Shown here in pieces: positions 9,650 through 18,655 of a stretch of DNA of 64,000 nucleotides (position 1 is the stretch's first letter; every line of letters starts with the position of its first letter). The translations under genes and the position numbers were made by a program. Under the pieces are notes generated by a model, which was not told the origin of the DNA, did not search any database, and was given only the letters and a program-made list of their open reading frames with translations. The stretch lies in NCBI GenBank assembly GCA_964546145.1, contig CAZJIU010000002.1:1-64000 (forward strand). The letters run 5' to 3'. The DNA comes from CAZAKO01 sp964546145. Lineage in GTDB: Bacteria > Fidelibacterota > UBA2242.

Positions 9650-10852
9650 ATGACCACGGCAAAAGAGTGTATTGATCTTGAAAACCGGTACGGAGCGCAA
9701 AACTATAAACCCCTGGACGTTGTCCTCTCCAAGGGATCCGGGATCTGGGTTGAAGATGTCGAGGGCAAAAAATACATGGATTTTTTAGCTGCATACTCGG
9801 CGGTTAATCAGGGACACTGTCATCCGCGGCTGGTCAAAGTGATGACAGCACAGGCTGCCCGGCTGGCATTAACCTCCCGGGCATTCCGTAATGACCAATT
9901 ACCACTTTTAGCCAAAGATCTGTGTGAACTTACCGGCTGCGAAATGATGCTGCCGATGAATACCGGCGCGGAAGCTGTTGAGACCGCCATCAAAGCCGCC
10001 CGCAAATGGGGCTACGTTAAAAAAGGTGTGGAAGATGATAAAGCCGAAATTATCGTTTGCGAGGGCAATTTCCACGGACGAACAGTCACAATCATCTCCT
10101 TTTCCAGTGAAGCCCAGTATAAACATGGTTATGGACCGCTGACCCCCGGATTTGTCACCATTCCGTATGGTAGTGTTCGGGCTTTACAAAAGGCTATCAA
10201 TAAAAATACAGTCGCCTTTCTGGTTGAACCAATCCAAGGTGAAAACGGAGTAAATATTCCACCCGAAGGCTTTCTACAACAGGCAGCGGCAATCTGTAAA
10301 CAGAACAATGTTTTACTGATGGTTGACGAAATCCAGTCCGGGCTCGGTCGTACGGGTTCATTGTTTGCCTACGAACATGAAAATATCAAGCCGGACGTCA
10401 TCATTCTGGGTAAGGCTCTCTCGGGCGGCATGTATCCCATTTCAGCCGTTGTTTCATCCCGGGAAATATTGGGGGTCTTTAAACCTGGTGATCATGGCTC
10501 AACGTACGGTGGTAATCCGCTTGCCTGTGCCATCGCCAGGGAGGCGATTAAAATCATTACCGAAGAAAAACTGATTGAAAATTCCGCTAAACTAGGTCGC
10601 TATTTGCTGGAAAAATTACATGAAATTAAAAGTCCCTACGTTGATCACTACCGCGGTCAGGGATTATGGATCGGAATCGTCCTAAAAAAAGGTGCCGGTG
10701 GTGCCCGACGATTTTGCGTTGCGCTTCAGCAACGAGGATTACTAGCCAAAGAAACCCGTGAGAATATCATCCGGCTCGCTCCGCCATTAATCATTACTAA
10801 AGATGAAATTGATCAGGCGCTGGTTATTATCAAAGATGTGCTGACCTCATAA
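9650..10852 (+). CDS. rocD: Ornithine aminotransferase
   Basis: PLP-dependent transaminase converting ornithine and 2-oxoglutarate to glutamate semialdehyde and glutamate, in arginine/proline metabolism. The 400 residues match the usual length. The PLP lysine is K255 (ILGKALSGGMYP), the cofactor aspartate is D226 (LMVDEIQSGLGRTG), and the N-terminal ENRYGAQNYKPLDVVLSKG block is typical of ornithine rather than acetylornithine aminotransferases. The ATG at 9650 is preceded by GAGGAAAAC. The pepD gene follows after 58 bases, so the two may form an amino-acid catabolism pair. Confidence 0.95.
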   Translation: MTTAKECIDLENRYGAQNYKPLDVVLSKGSGIWVEDVEGKKYMDFLAAYSAVNQGHCHPRLVKVMTAQAARLALTSRAFRNDQLPLLAKDLCELTGCEMMLPMNTGAEAVETAIKAARKWGYVKKGVEDDKAEIIVCEGNFHGRTVTIISFSSEAQYKHGYGPLTPGFVTIPYGSVRALQKAINKNTVAFLVEPIQGENGVNIPPEGFLQQAAAICKQNNVLLMVDEIQSGLGRTGSLFAYEHENIKPDVIILGKALSGGMYPISAVVSSREILGVFKPGDHGSTYGGNPLACAIAREAIKIITEEKLIENSAKLGRYLLEKLHEIKSPYVDHYRGQGLWIGIVLKKGAGGARRFCVALQQRGLLAKETRENIIRLAPPLIITKDEIDQALVIIKDVLTS

Positions 10853-10910
10853 AAGCTCATTCTCATCCCAAATCACCAAATTAACCACATCAAAAAAAGG
10901 GAGGAAAGCA

Positions 10911-12371
10911 ATGCAGTATGTTTTCACCGGACTGAAACCTGCGGTTCTCTGGCGATACTTCTATGAATTGAACCAAATCCCGCGCGAATCCAAACACGAA
11001 GCGGAAGCCGGAAAATATATCATTAAAATTGCCCGCGAGCTCGGGCTACCTTTTCAACAGGACGAAGCGGGCAATGTACTGGTTACCAAATCAGCCATTG
11101 CCGGTTATGAAAAAAAGCCCACAGTGTGTCTTCAGGGCCACCTGGATATGGTTTGTGAGAAGAACAGTGGCACCGAGCATGACTTTCGTCGGGATCCGAT
11201 CAAGATGAAAATTGATGGTGATTATGTCCATGCCGAGGGAACCACTCTCGGCGCCGATAATGGAATCGGACTCTCAGCCATGTTATCAATCATGGCTGCC
11301 GACGACTTGATTCATCCTCCACTGGAATTCCTGTTCACAGTAGATGAAGAGACCGGTCTCACCGGCGCCAATGCCCTCAAGCCTGGTTTCGTTAAAGCCC
11401 AAATCTTAATCAACGGCGATTCCGAAGAAGATGGGGCTCTCTATGTGGGCTGTGCCGGCGGTAAAGACACCCAGATCGCACTCCCGATCGAATGGGAAAG
11501 CACACCGGCTGACGCCCAGGCTGTTGTCGTAAAAATCTCCGGTCTCAAGGGGGGACACTCCGGTCTGGATATTAATAAAGGACGTGGTAATGGCAATCAG
11601 CTGCTGAATCGCTTTTTATGGAATGCCAATCCAAAATTTGATCTGCATTTAGCGGCGATATCCGGCGGCAGTAAGCATAATGCTATTCCCCGGGAAGCCG
11701 AAGCCTTATTGATCATTGCTACTAAAGACCTCCAGGCTTTCAAAAAATTGGCTTCGGATTATGAAATTGTATTTAAAAATGAATACAAGGGGAAAGAAAC
11801 TGCAATTCAGCTGGTTGTCGAAAATACAGCTAAACCAGCAAAAGTCTTTACAAAAGCTTTTCAATCGAGACTATTTAACCTGCTCTATGCTCTGCCGCAT
11901 GGGGTTATCGCAATGAGTTACGCTATTCCCGACCTGGTGGAAACTTCCACCAGCCTGGCGATCATCAGAATCGAAGAGAATGAAGTCCAAATCCTGACCA
12001 GTCAGAGAAGCTCAGTTGAAAGTGCCATTAACGATATCGCCGACAAGATCAAAGCCACTGGCTTACTTGCCGGTGGTGAAGTTATCCAAGGCGGTGGTTA
12101 TCCGGGCTGGAATCCCAATATGAATTCCAATATCCTGAAAACCATGAAGAACGCCTACAGGGAACTTTATGGCAGCGAACCGGAAGTTAAAGCCATTCAT
12201 GCTGGCCTGGAGTGCGGGATAATCGGCAAGACGGTTCCTGGGATTGACATGATCTCCTTTGGCCCAACGATAATCAATCCGCACTCGCCCGATGAAGTGG
12301 TTGTGATCAAAACGGTCGAAAAGTTCTGGAGCCTGTTATGCGAAACATTGCGACGAATCGCCGTCTCTTGA
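10911..12371 (+). CDS. pepD: Aminoacyl-histidine dipeptidase (peptidase D, M20C family)
   Basis: Zinc-dependent cytosolic dipeptidase with broad specificity. The 486 residues have the normal family length. Metal-site motifs are in order: CLQGHLDMV (His and Asp), GADNGIGLSA (bridging Asp), TVDEETGLTGA (catalytic and ligand Glu), NGDSEEDGALYVG and a C-terminal IINPHSPDEVV (ligand His). The dimerisation/lid domain lies between. GGGAGGAAAGCA before the ATG is a strong ribosome-binding site. It converges with the GrdB-like gene; the 113 bases between contain an imperfect CCAATTC/GAATTTGG hairpin without a T run. Confidence 0.95.
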   Translation: MQYVFTGLKPAVLWRYFYELNQIPRESKHEAEAGKYIIKIARELGLPFQQDEAGNVLVTKSAIAGYEKKPTVCLQGHLDMVCEKNSGTEHDFRRDPIKMKIDGDYVHAEGTTLGADNGIGLSAMLSIMAADDLIHPPLEFLFTVDEETGLTGANALKPGFVKAQILINGDSEEDGALYVGCAGGKDTQIALPIEWESTPADAQAVVVKISGLKGGHSGLDINKGRGNGNQLLNRFLWNANPKFDLHLAAISGGSKHNAIPREAEALLIIATKDLQAFKKLASDYEIVFKNEYKGKETAIQLVVENTAKPAKVFTKAFQSRLFNLLYALPHGVIAMSYAIPDLVETSTSLAIIRIEENEVQILTSQRSSVESAINDIADKIKATGLLAGGEVIQGGGYPGWNPNMNSNILKTMKNAYRELYGSEPEVKAIHAGLECGIIGKTVPGIDMISFGPTIINPHSPDEVVVIKTVEKFWSLLCETLRRIAVS

Positions 12372-12485
12372 TTTATCTATAATAAATCACCTTTTGGTAA
12401 TAATCTGACTCGAAAAAGTCATCCTTTCACAAATACCAATTCTTGTGAATTTGGATATTGTAGACTTGAAAGCTTGGTAAAATTA

Positions 12486-13265
12486 TTACCAGTTAGGAAT
12501 CTTCCCGCAAGACCAGATAAAATTTAAATTAAAAATTTCGCCGGGGATTTTAGCCTTCTCGAACAGGCGTAAGGTATCCCGCAGTATCGCCGTATGCAAA
12601 GTAACATGATTAGCCTTTCCCAAAATCCTTCCAAATGGAAAATTGACAAAGGCGCTACGGGGCGGTGCTAAGATCATCGCCTGCTCATAAAATGGGGTCA
12701 GGAGTGCGGTGGAAATTTTAGCCGCCTCAATCTGATTGGCAATGAGACAGGCGGTTTCAGCCGTTTTTGCCGAACAGGGAATTATCAACGCCCCATTACA
12801 TTCGAGATCTTTGAGCTCCTTGATCAGTTTCCTAACCGAGCGGGTTAATAAATCCGCCTTGGAATTAGCCCCGGAAAAGCTGTAGAGGTATTCGTTGACC
12901 TTCCCGATCATGCCCTCTTTTTGGAGAAGCACCAAGCGGTCAATGGGTAAAACGACATTAAAATCCTCCTGGGCTTCACCGGGCTCCCAATCCAGCGGGA
13001 AAAAATTCAGCTCCTCTCGGGCAAAATTGATATCCAGAGTCTGATAGCTATAATCGGTCTCATTTTCCGCAGCTGAAAAGGGTTGCTGATTCTTTAAATA
13101 AGCGCCACAAATCGAAACCAAAGCGATTTTACTATCCAATAACTTCTCATTGAAAGGAGTCCAGTTAATTATCTTCGGGCGCGTTTTAAGCCGATAGGAT
13201 CGGGATAATTGCTCGTAGAATAATTGTTTCTGTTTTGGTAAATAAGAAAAATCGGTTCTTTTCAT
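12486..13265 (-). CDS. Glycine/sarcosine/betaine reductase selenoprotein B-like protein, redox motif degenerate
   Basis: The 259-residue product matches the small GrdB-like family by pattern: KIALVSICGAYLK near the start, the DFNVVLPIDRLVLLQKEGMIG block, YLYSFSGAN, and PRSAFVNFPFGRILG near the C-terminus. In that family a U/C-x-x-C redox pair follows the beta strand at ALIIP. Here the sequence reads ALIIPCSAKTAETAC, with a single Cys at the first position, no Cys three residues later and no in-frame TGA, so classical selenol chemistry looks lost. It is the second gene after plsC on this strand. Its role is unknown. Confidence 0.7.
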   Translation of the reverse strand: MKRTDFSYLPKQKQLFYEQLSRSYRLKTRPKIINWTPFNEKLLDSKIALVSICGAYLKNQQPFSAAENETDYSYQTLDINFAREELNFFPLDWEPGEAQEDFNVVLPIDRLVLLQKEGMIGKVNEYLYSFSGANSKADLLTRSVRKLIKELKDLECNGALIIPCSAKTAETACLIANQIEAAKISTALLTPFYEQAMILAPPRSAFVNFPFGRILGKANHVTLHTAILRDTLRLFEKAKIPGEIFNLNFIWSCGKIPNW

Positions 13266-13329
13266 AGCGTAAATTTAACATTTTTATAGATTATCTCAAT
13301 GAACTAAAACACCGCCGCGTCGAACTCTC

Positions 13330-14037
13330 TCAAGGTAAAATCTTTAAAGACCTAACACGTTTCTCACACCAGATGCGCAAATCCTCAATATCCCAATCCT
13401 GATAATCACGATACAATAACGGTTCACCAAAATTAAAATAGACCTTCATTGAACGTACCAACCAATCGCCGCGCGTTTTAGCACGATACAAGCCATTCAC
13501 TGCAATCGGTAGAATGTCCGCCCTAGCGCTCTGGGCCAGATGAAATGCCCCCTTCCGAAAACGTTTCATCTCACCGGTTACAGTTCGTTCCCCTTCCGGG
13601 AATATCAGGATCGAAGTACCGTTTTCCAGCCTGGCCTGAGCTTTGTCAAGACTCTTGATAGCTTCCTTCAGATTACCTTTAGCAACCGGAATGTTACCCC
13701 ACTTTTTGGTCATGTATCCCCAAACAGGCCAGCTGAAATGGTCATTCAGCTCCAGCACCACAAAAAACATCGGAATATATCCCGGACAGATAAAAGCATC
13801 CAGAATTGACTCATGGTTAGAGATTATGAGGTAGGGTCTTGTATGATCAAACTTATCCAGACCGGTAACTTTAACCCGAACACTAATCAATTTTAAGAGT
13901 GCCCGGCATAAGGGGCGGATCAGGACCAGGATCTGCTGTGGCCGACAAAAATACATACCAAGGAGAACCAGTGCGGCAATTTCCACAAACACAGCCAGGG
14001 CAACAATCCAACGATATATGGATAGCAGATACTTCAA
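13330..14037 (-). CDS. plsC: 1-acyl-sn-glycerol-3-phosphate acyltransferase
   Basis: Membrane-associated acyltransferase making phosphatidic acid from lysophosphatidic acid. The 235-residue product has an N-terminal membrane anchor (about residues 8-30), the catalytic box NHESILDAF and the substrate block FPEGERT, followed by GAFHLAQSARADILPIAVNG. The start is a TTG with AAGGA four bases upstream. It is divergent from trkH (192 bases apart) and lies 64 bases upstream of the GrdB-like gene on the same strand. Confidence 0.93.
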   Translation of the reverse strand: MKYLLSIYRWIVALAVFVEIAALVLLGMYFCRPQQILVLIRPLCRALLKLISVRVKVTGLDKFDHTRPYLIISNHESILDAFICPGYIPMFFVVLELNDHFSWPVWGYMTKKWGNIPVAKGNLKEAIKSLDKAQARLENGTSILIFPEGERTVTGEMKRFRKGAFHLAQSARADILPIAVNGLYRAKTRGDWLVRSMKVYFNFGEPLLYRDYQDWDIEDLRIWCEKRVRSLKILP

Positions 14038-14229
14038 CTAATCCTTCCCATCAGTACTACTTCCAAAAATCTGAACAACGGCTAATATAACAAAAACGGC
14101 AGCCGACCTCAAAGATTATTAAACCGACACCAGACAGATGGCGGGACTCATTTGCATAGATGGCTAAAAAACGGTAAACTAATATTGTTGTTGGAGTGCT
14201 CTTAAAACGAAATAGATCTATCAATCGCT

Positions 14230-15675
14230 ATGAGAATTAATCACGTTGCTGCCTTACTCGGTGTGCTCTTGCATATATTCGGAGCAATATTGCTATTACC
14301 CCTGGGGATTAGCCTCTTCAATCATGATCACCAGTACCTGAGTTTTGTCGTACCTGCTGCTGCTTCAGTACTCGCTGGCTTCTTGCTTCGCATCCGACGA
14401 CCAGAACAGATTCTAATTGAAAAAAGGGAAGCTGTAGTGACCATTGTTTTTGGCTGGCTCTCCGTTTCATTTTTTGGTGCACTGCCATTATATCTTTCCG
14501 GTTACTTCTCCGGACCTTTGGACGCTTTCTTTGAAAGCGTCTCCGGTTTCACGACCACCGGAGCATCAGTGCTGACAGACATCGAAGCTCTGCCGACAAG
14601 CATTCTGCTTTGGCGGAGCATGACTCACTGGATCGGCGGAATGGGCATCATCATCCTTGCCCTGGTAATTCTGCCAACCATTAACGTGAGCAGCCGCAAC
14701 CTGTATACCTTTGAATCATCGGCTATTGCTCAGGAACAGATTACACCCAAAATCAAAGATACCGCCAGGTTACTCTGGATTGTTTACTTTACTTTGACTG
14801 CTGTTGAGACTATCCTGCTCCTGATCAGCGGGCTCTCCTTTTTCGATGCTTCCCTTACTGCCATGGCCACTATACCTACCGGCGGTTTCTCGCCCCGCAA
14901 CGCCAGCATCGCAGCTTACAAAAGTCCTTATGTCGAAACCATTGTCATTATTTTCATGATTCTTTCAGGGGTTAATTACTCACTTTATCTAACCTTTTTC
15001 AAGACCAGCAAAAGCTGGTTGCAGTTCAGGGAAGTAGTCGGTTTTTATCTAAGCCTCATCGCTGTTGCTTCTCTAATCGTTATCTTAGACTTGCGGATCC
15101 ATACTTACTCTTCATGGCATGAGGCTGCCCGTTATGGTATTTTTCAGGTCGTTTCCATTAGTACTACCACCGGTTTCATCACAGCCAATTATCAAAAATG
15201 GCGACCTCTCTGCCAGGTTGTTTTGCTCCTGTTAATGTTCATCGGCGCCTGTCCGGGTTCGACTACCGGTGCGATAAAAAACTCACGGATTATTATCCTT
15301 TTTAAGAGTATTTATCGTGAATTAATTCAGATTATTCACCCTCGGGTAATTAATCCGGTCCGGATTAACAATAAAGTGCTTGACGATAAAACAATCAAGA
15401 CTGTGCTGGCGTTTATCGGAACCTACCTCTCATTTTTCTTTATTGCAACCTTGTTGATGACTGCCGCCGGAACCGACATTATCACCTCAATTTATTCCGT
15501 GGCAACCACACTGGGCGGAGTTGGCCCAGGGCTCGGTATTACCGGACCGGTAGAGAGTTATGCCATGCTCCCGATCTGCAATAAATGGATTTTAATTGCC
15601 TGTATGCTCTTTGGACGGCTGGAATTTTACTCGCTCTTCCTGATCTTCATCCCTAAATTCTGGCATCGCGCTTGA
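14230..15675 (+). CDS. trkH: Trk-type potassium uptake protein TrkH
   Basis: Inner-membrane potassium channel/transporter subunit of 481 residues. The four pore-loop selectivity repeats can be seen in order: SGFTTTGASVLTD, ATIPTGGFSPRNAS, SISTTTGFITANY and TTLGGVGPGLG, between about ten membrane helices. The MTHWIGGMGIIILALVILP segment is also typical. The partner TrkA is not in this window. The gene is followed after 110 bases by parA, so it probably has its own transcript. Confidence 0.95.
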   Translation: MRINHVAALLGVLLHIFGAILLLPLGISLFNHDHQYLSFVVPAAASVLAGFLLRIRRPEQILIEKREAVVTIVFGWLSVSFFGALPLYLSGYFSGPLDAFFESVSGFTTTGASVLTDIEALPTSILLWRSMTHWIGGMGIIILALVILPTINVSSRNLYTFESSAIAQEQITPKIKDTARLLWIVYFTLTAVETILLLISGLSFFDASLTAMATIPTGGFSPRNASIAAYKSPYVETIVIIFMILSGVNYSLYLTFFKTSKSWLQFREVVGFYLSLIAVASLIVILDLRIHTYSSWHEAARYGIFQVVSISTTTGFITANYQKWRPLCQVVLLLLMFIGACPGSTTGAIKNSRIIILFKSIYRELIQIIHPRVINPVRINNKVLDDKTIKTVLAFIGTYLSFFFIATLLMTAAGTDIITSIYSVATTLGGVGPGLGITGPVESYAMLPICNKWILIACMLFGRLEFYSLFLIFIPKFWHRA

Positions 15676-15785
15676 CCGCCTTTTACCTTGATTTTACAGG
15701 GGGGGAGATTTAAATTTGGGATGCTTGAAAGAGAGCCCCAAAAAGTCCGGAAGTGTGTTGTTAATATTGAACTTAGAGAAGTAAT

Positions 15786-16562
15786 TTGACTAAAATAATC
15801 ACTATCGCCAACCAAAAAGGTGGAGTTGGCAAAACCACTACCTCAGTGAACCTGGCGGCTGGATTTGCCGTCTCGGAAGTCACTACCCTACTGATTGATA
15901 TGGACCCTCAGGCGAATGCTACTATTGGGTGTGGGATTGACCACCGTTCTCTGGACAATTGTATTTATGACGTTCTGGTGGGCGGTACAGATTTCAATCA
16001 GATCGTACGGCCAACTGAAATTCCCTTCTTGGATATTGCTCCCGCTACCCCGCAACTGGTCGGGGCTGAGATCGAAATGGTATCTATGATCGGCCGCGAG
16101 ATGATTTTGAAAAAAGCCTTAGAAAATTTAGCAAAAGAATACCGCTATATCATCATTGATTGTCCCCCGTCACTGGGACTTTTAACAATCAACAGCCTCT
16201 GCGCTTCCCACACGGTGATTATCCCAATCCAGTGTGAATATTATGCTATGGAAGGATTAGGGCAGTTGCTGAACACCATCCGGCTGGTCCAAAGAAGTCT
16301 CAACCGTACCTTGAAAATCGAGGGCGTTCTGATAACCATGTACGACTCCCGTCTTAGGTTATCGCAGGAAGTAACCGAACAGGTTCGCAGTCATTTCAAG
16401 GATAAAGTATATCAAACAATCATCCGGCGTAACGTCAGACTGGGTGAATCGCCCAGCTTCGGCAAACCAATTATTCTTTATGATGCTTCTTCATACGGAT
16501 CCCAGGATTACATGAACTTAGTAGGAGAAATACTCAGCAATAATGATCAAGAGATTAGGTAA
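15786..16562 (+). CDS. parA: Chromosome-partitioning ATPase ParA (Soj)
   Basis: Deviant Walker A ATPase that drives segregation of the origin region. The 258 residues include NQKGGVGKTTT near residue 9, LLIDMDPQANAT (Walker A') and IIIDCPPSLG (Walker B). The start is a TTG with AGAGAAG upstream. It overlaps parB by 20 bases. The TTG gives the standard N-terminus MTKIITIANQKGG. Confidence 0.96.
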   Translation: MTKIITIANQKGGVGKTTTSVNLAAGFAVSEVTTLLIDMDPQANATIGCGIDHRSLDNCIYDVLVGGTDFNQIVRPTEIPFLDIAPATPQLVGAEIEMVSMIGREMILKKALENLAKEYRYIIIDCPPSLGLLTINSLCASHTVIIPIQCEYYAMEGLGQLLNTIRLVQRSLNRTLKIEGVLITMYDSRLRLSQEVTEQVRSHFKDKVYQTIIRRNVRLGESPSFGKPIILYDASSYGSQDYMNLVGEILSNNDQEIR

Positions 16563-17409
16563 AGGAATCAACGCTCTCATTCCTGAGTTTCCGCAGGATT
16601 TCGAGCTGCTCAATCAGGTTGCCGAGATCGAGATCAGTAAAATTAATTCCAATCCTCATCAGCCGCGCAAGGAATTCAACGCCCAGGCGATGGATGAATT
16701 AAAACAGTCCATCCGCGAAAATGGAATTATCCAGCCAATTACAGTACGGCAAGTTACTGATGGCTTTGAATTAATATCCGGCGAACGGCGGCTGCGAGCC
16801 TGCCGGGAACTGAGCTTAAAAAGCATTCCGGCATATGTGCTATCAGTCAACACAGATGTTGAGCTAATGGAATTATCGCTGATCGAAAACCTCCAGCGTG
16901 AAGATCTTAATCCGGTGGAAGAAGCCGAAGCCTTCTACTGGCTATCCAATACTTGCAACTTATCCCATGAGGAGATTGCGAAAAAAGTCGGCAAAGAGCG
17001 TTCCACCGTCACCAACTCGATCCGATTGCTGAATCTGCCAAATGAAATCCTGCATGACCTGAAAGAACAAAAATTAACAGCTGGACATGCTCGGCCAATC
17101 CTGGCTATTAGCAATGAAGCCCAACAAATCAATCTCTGGCAGCGAATAAAGCGCGACAGTTTAAGCGTAAGGGCAGTCGAGGCTCTGGCAAAAAAAATAG
17201 CCTCATCATCCCATCTAAGACAGCCTTCCAAAAAACAATTACAGCAAAATATGCATAAAGCCCTGGAAAATCGCTTAATGCATATTGTTGGTTCCCGGGT
17301 AAAAATCAAAGGAGCTGATCAAGGTTTCATCGAGATTGAATTTTATTCAAAAGAAGATTTGACCCGGCTAATTGAACTCTTTGAAATAATCGAGGAAAAA
17401 TCAGGTTGA
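16543..17409 (+). CDS. parB: Chromosome-partitioning protein ParB
   Basis: parS-binding CTP switch protein. The 288-residue product shows RLGKGINALIP at the start, the NPHQPRKEF and GERRLRACRE boxes of the N-terminal CTPase domain, and the helix-turn-helix LSHEEIAKKVGKERSTVTNSIRLLNLP. Its start lies within the 3' end of parA (translational coupling) and its stop overlaps the TTG of the M23 gene by 4 bases. No parS-like palindrome (TGTTTCACGTGAAACA type) was seen in the window. Confidence 0.96.
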   Translation: MIKRLGKGINALIPEFPQDFELLNQVAEIEISKINSNPHQPRKEFNAQAMDELKQSIRENGIIQPITVRQVTDGFELISGERRLRACRELSLKSIPAYVLSVNTDVELMELSLIENLQREDLNPVEEAEAFYWLSNTCNLSHEEIAKKVGKERSTVTNSIRLLNLPNEILHDLKEQKLTAGHARPILAISNEAQQINLWQRIKRDSLSVRAVEALAKKIASSSHLRQPSKKQLQQNMHKALENRLMHIVGSRVKIKGADQGFIEIEFYSKEDLTRLIELFEIIEEKSG

Positions 17410-18221
17410 AAAAACGCTTCTATACTTTGCATTTAATCAGCGACGGTCGCAGTAATCCGATCAAAATGAGTTTTAACATCATTCTGGCCCGAGTTGTATT
17501 AGGATTACTAGCTACGATAATCATCATAATCATTATTGGTACCATTATCTTGCTGCCCAAAGCACTAAAATACGATGATCTTTTCATGGAAAATAACCAG
17601 TTGATTCAAGACCGATTAAAGGTTATGCAGATTCTCAGTGACTACAATAAAATCCGCCAGATGGATCAATACATTCGTTCTGTTTTGGGCGCCGACCTAA
17701 GTCTCCCCTCTCTCGACTCCATTAACGTGGACTCCCTGTCCATTCCGCTAGTGCTCAACAATCGAAGTGTCGAAAAATCCTTCCAGATCAGTTACCTTGA
17801 CAATGTTCCCATTTATCCTCCGGTAGAAGGTTACATTACCCAGGGATTCGTTGATGATCATATAATCTCTCAGGACAACCATTACGGGGTTGATGTTGCC
17901 GGTCCCGAAGGTGAGCCGATCCGCGCCTCAGCCTCTGGTGTCGTGGTCTTCTCCAACTGGACTTATGACTTAGGTTACATGATAATTCTCTACCATTCAA
18001 ATGGCTACTTCACTATTTACGGCCATAATCAGCACAATACGGTCAATGAACATCAGTATGTCAACCGGGGAGAGATCATTGGATATCTCGGCAATAGCGG
18101 AATCAGCAAAGGCCCCCACCTGCACTTTGAAATATGGAGAGAGGGTAAACCGATCGACCCGCAGAGTATGATCTATTCTTACCGGCGTGCCGACGTCTCG
18201 GTAAAAAATTATGGGAGGTAG
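17406..18221 (+). CDS. M23 family peptidoglycan endopeptidase, membrane-anchored
   Basis: LytM-type zinc metallopeptidase that cuts peptide crosslinks in peptidoglycan. The 271 residues comprise a short cytoplasmic tail, a single membrane helix (about 25-50), a short helical stretch and the periplasmic peptidase domain (about 135-255). The zinc and catalytic residues are complete: H159 and D163 (HYGVD), H207 (YGHNQH), H238 and H240 (PHLHFEIW), so it should be active. The TTG start overlaps the parB stop, and the bactofilin gene follows directly. Pairing of M23 peptidases with bactofilins is known from cell-shape systems. Confidence 0.92.
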   Translation: MKKRFYTLHLISDGRSNPIKMSFNIILARVVLGLLATIIIIIIIGTIILLPKALKYDDLFMENNQLIQDRLKVMQILSDYNKIRQMDQYIRSVLGADLSLPSLDSINVDSLSIPLVLNNRSVEKSFQISYLDNVPIYPPVEGYITQGFVDDHIISQDNHYGVDVAGPEGEPIRASASGVVVFSNWTYDLGYMIILYHSNGYFTIYGHNQHNTVNEHQYVNRGEIIGYLGNSGISKGPHLHFEIWREGKPIDPQSMIYSYRRADVSVKNYGR

Positions 18222-18231
18222 TTATAAGCAA

Positions 18232-18570
18232 ATGACCAAGAAAAAAGAAACAGCTATCAATACGATTGTTGGTGAGGATACCCTGATAACCGGCAACATC
18301 GTTCTGAAAGGAAATATCATCCTCTACGGCAAGATAGTCGGTGACATTACTACCGAGGGATCAATCACGCTTGCCACCACAGCCAGTGTTCAGGGACAGC
18401 TCATTGGTGAGGAGCTAATCATCGGCGGACATGTTGAGGGAAAGGTCCAGACTAAAGGGAAAGTAACCCTTGGCGCTAGAGCCACTTTAATCGGAGATAT
18501 CAAGGCTAACCAAATCGTCATTGAGGATGGTGCCCGCTTCGAAGGATCGTGCACAATGAATCCGGATTGA
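18232..18570 (+). CDS. Bactofilin (polymer-forming cytoskeletal protein)
   Basis: Small beta-helical protein that self-assembles into filaments without nucleotide and often recruits cell-wall enzymes. The product (112 residues from this start) is built of short hydrophobic-Gly turns such as DTLITGNIVLKGNIILYGKIVGDI and GGHVEGKVQTKGKVTLGA. I chose ATG 18232 because GGGAGG lies 13 bases upstream; an ATG at 18211 would add 7 residues but has no ribosome-binding site and overlaps the M23 gene by 11 bases. Its position after parAB and the M23 peptidase suggests a role at the cell pole or in shape. Confidence 0.9.
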   Translation: MTKKKETAINTIVGEDTLITGNIVLKGNIILYGKIVGDITTEGSITLATTASVQGQLIGEELIIGGHVEGKVQTKGKVTLGARATLIGDIKANQIVIEDGARFEGSCTMNPD

Positions 18571-18575
18571 GTACG

Positions 18576-18609
18576 TTACCATCCCGACCAAAATTCGGCG
18601 AAATGGTAA
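18576..18609 (+). other. Two-tier inverted repeat between bactofilin and aspS
   Basis: TTACCAT (18576-18582) pairs perfectly with ATGGTAA (18603-18609). Inside, CCGA (18584-18587) pairs with TCGG (18595-18598). No T run follows, so a classic terminator is unlikely. It may be an RNA processing or regulatory hairpin ahead of aspS, or a protein site. Confidence 0.4.
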
Positions 18610-18655
18610 ATTTCACCCAATTATTAATCATTTATTATAAGATTGGTTTACTGCG

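Noticed and set aside
12396..12490. GGTAATAAT at 12396-12404 and ATTATTACC at 12482-12490, as a possible long hairpin or repeat
   Set aside because: The arms are short, AT-rich and 77 bases apart, and one arm overlaps the GrdB-like stop codon; likely chance.
15600..18600. A parS site near parAB
   Set aside because: No palindrome of the TGTTTCACGTGAAACA type was seen; CACGTG-containing spots elsewhere (for example near 55962) are not symmetric.
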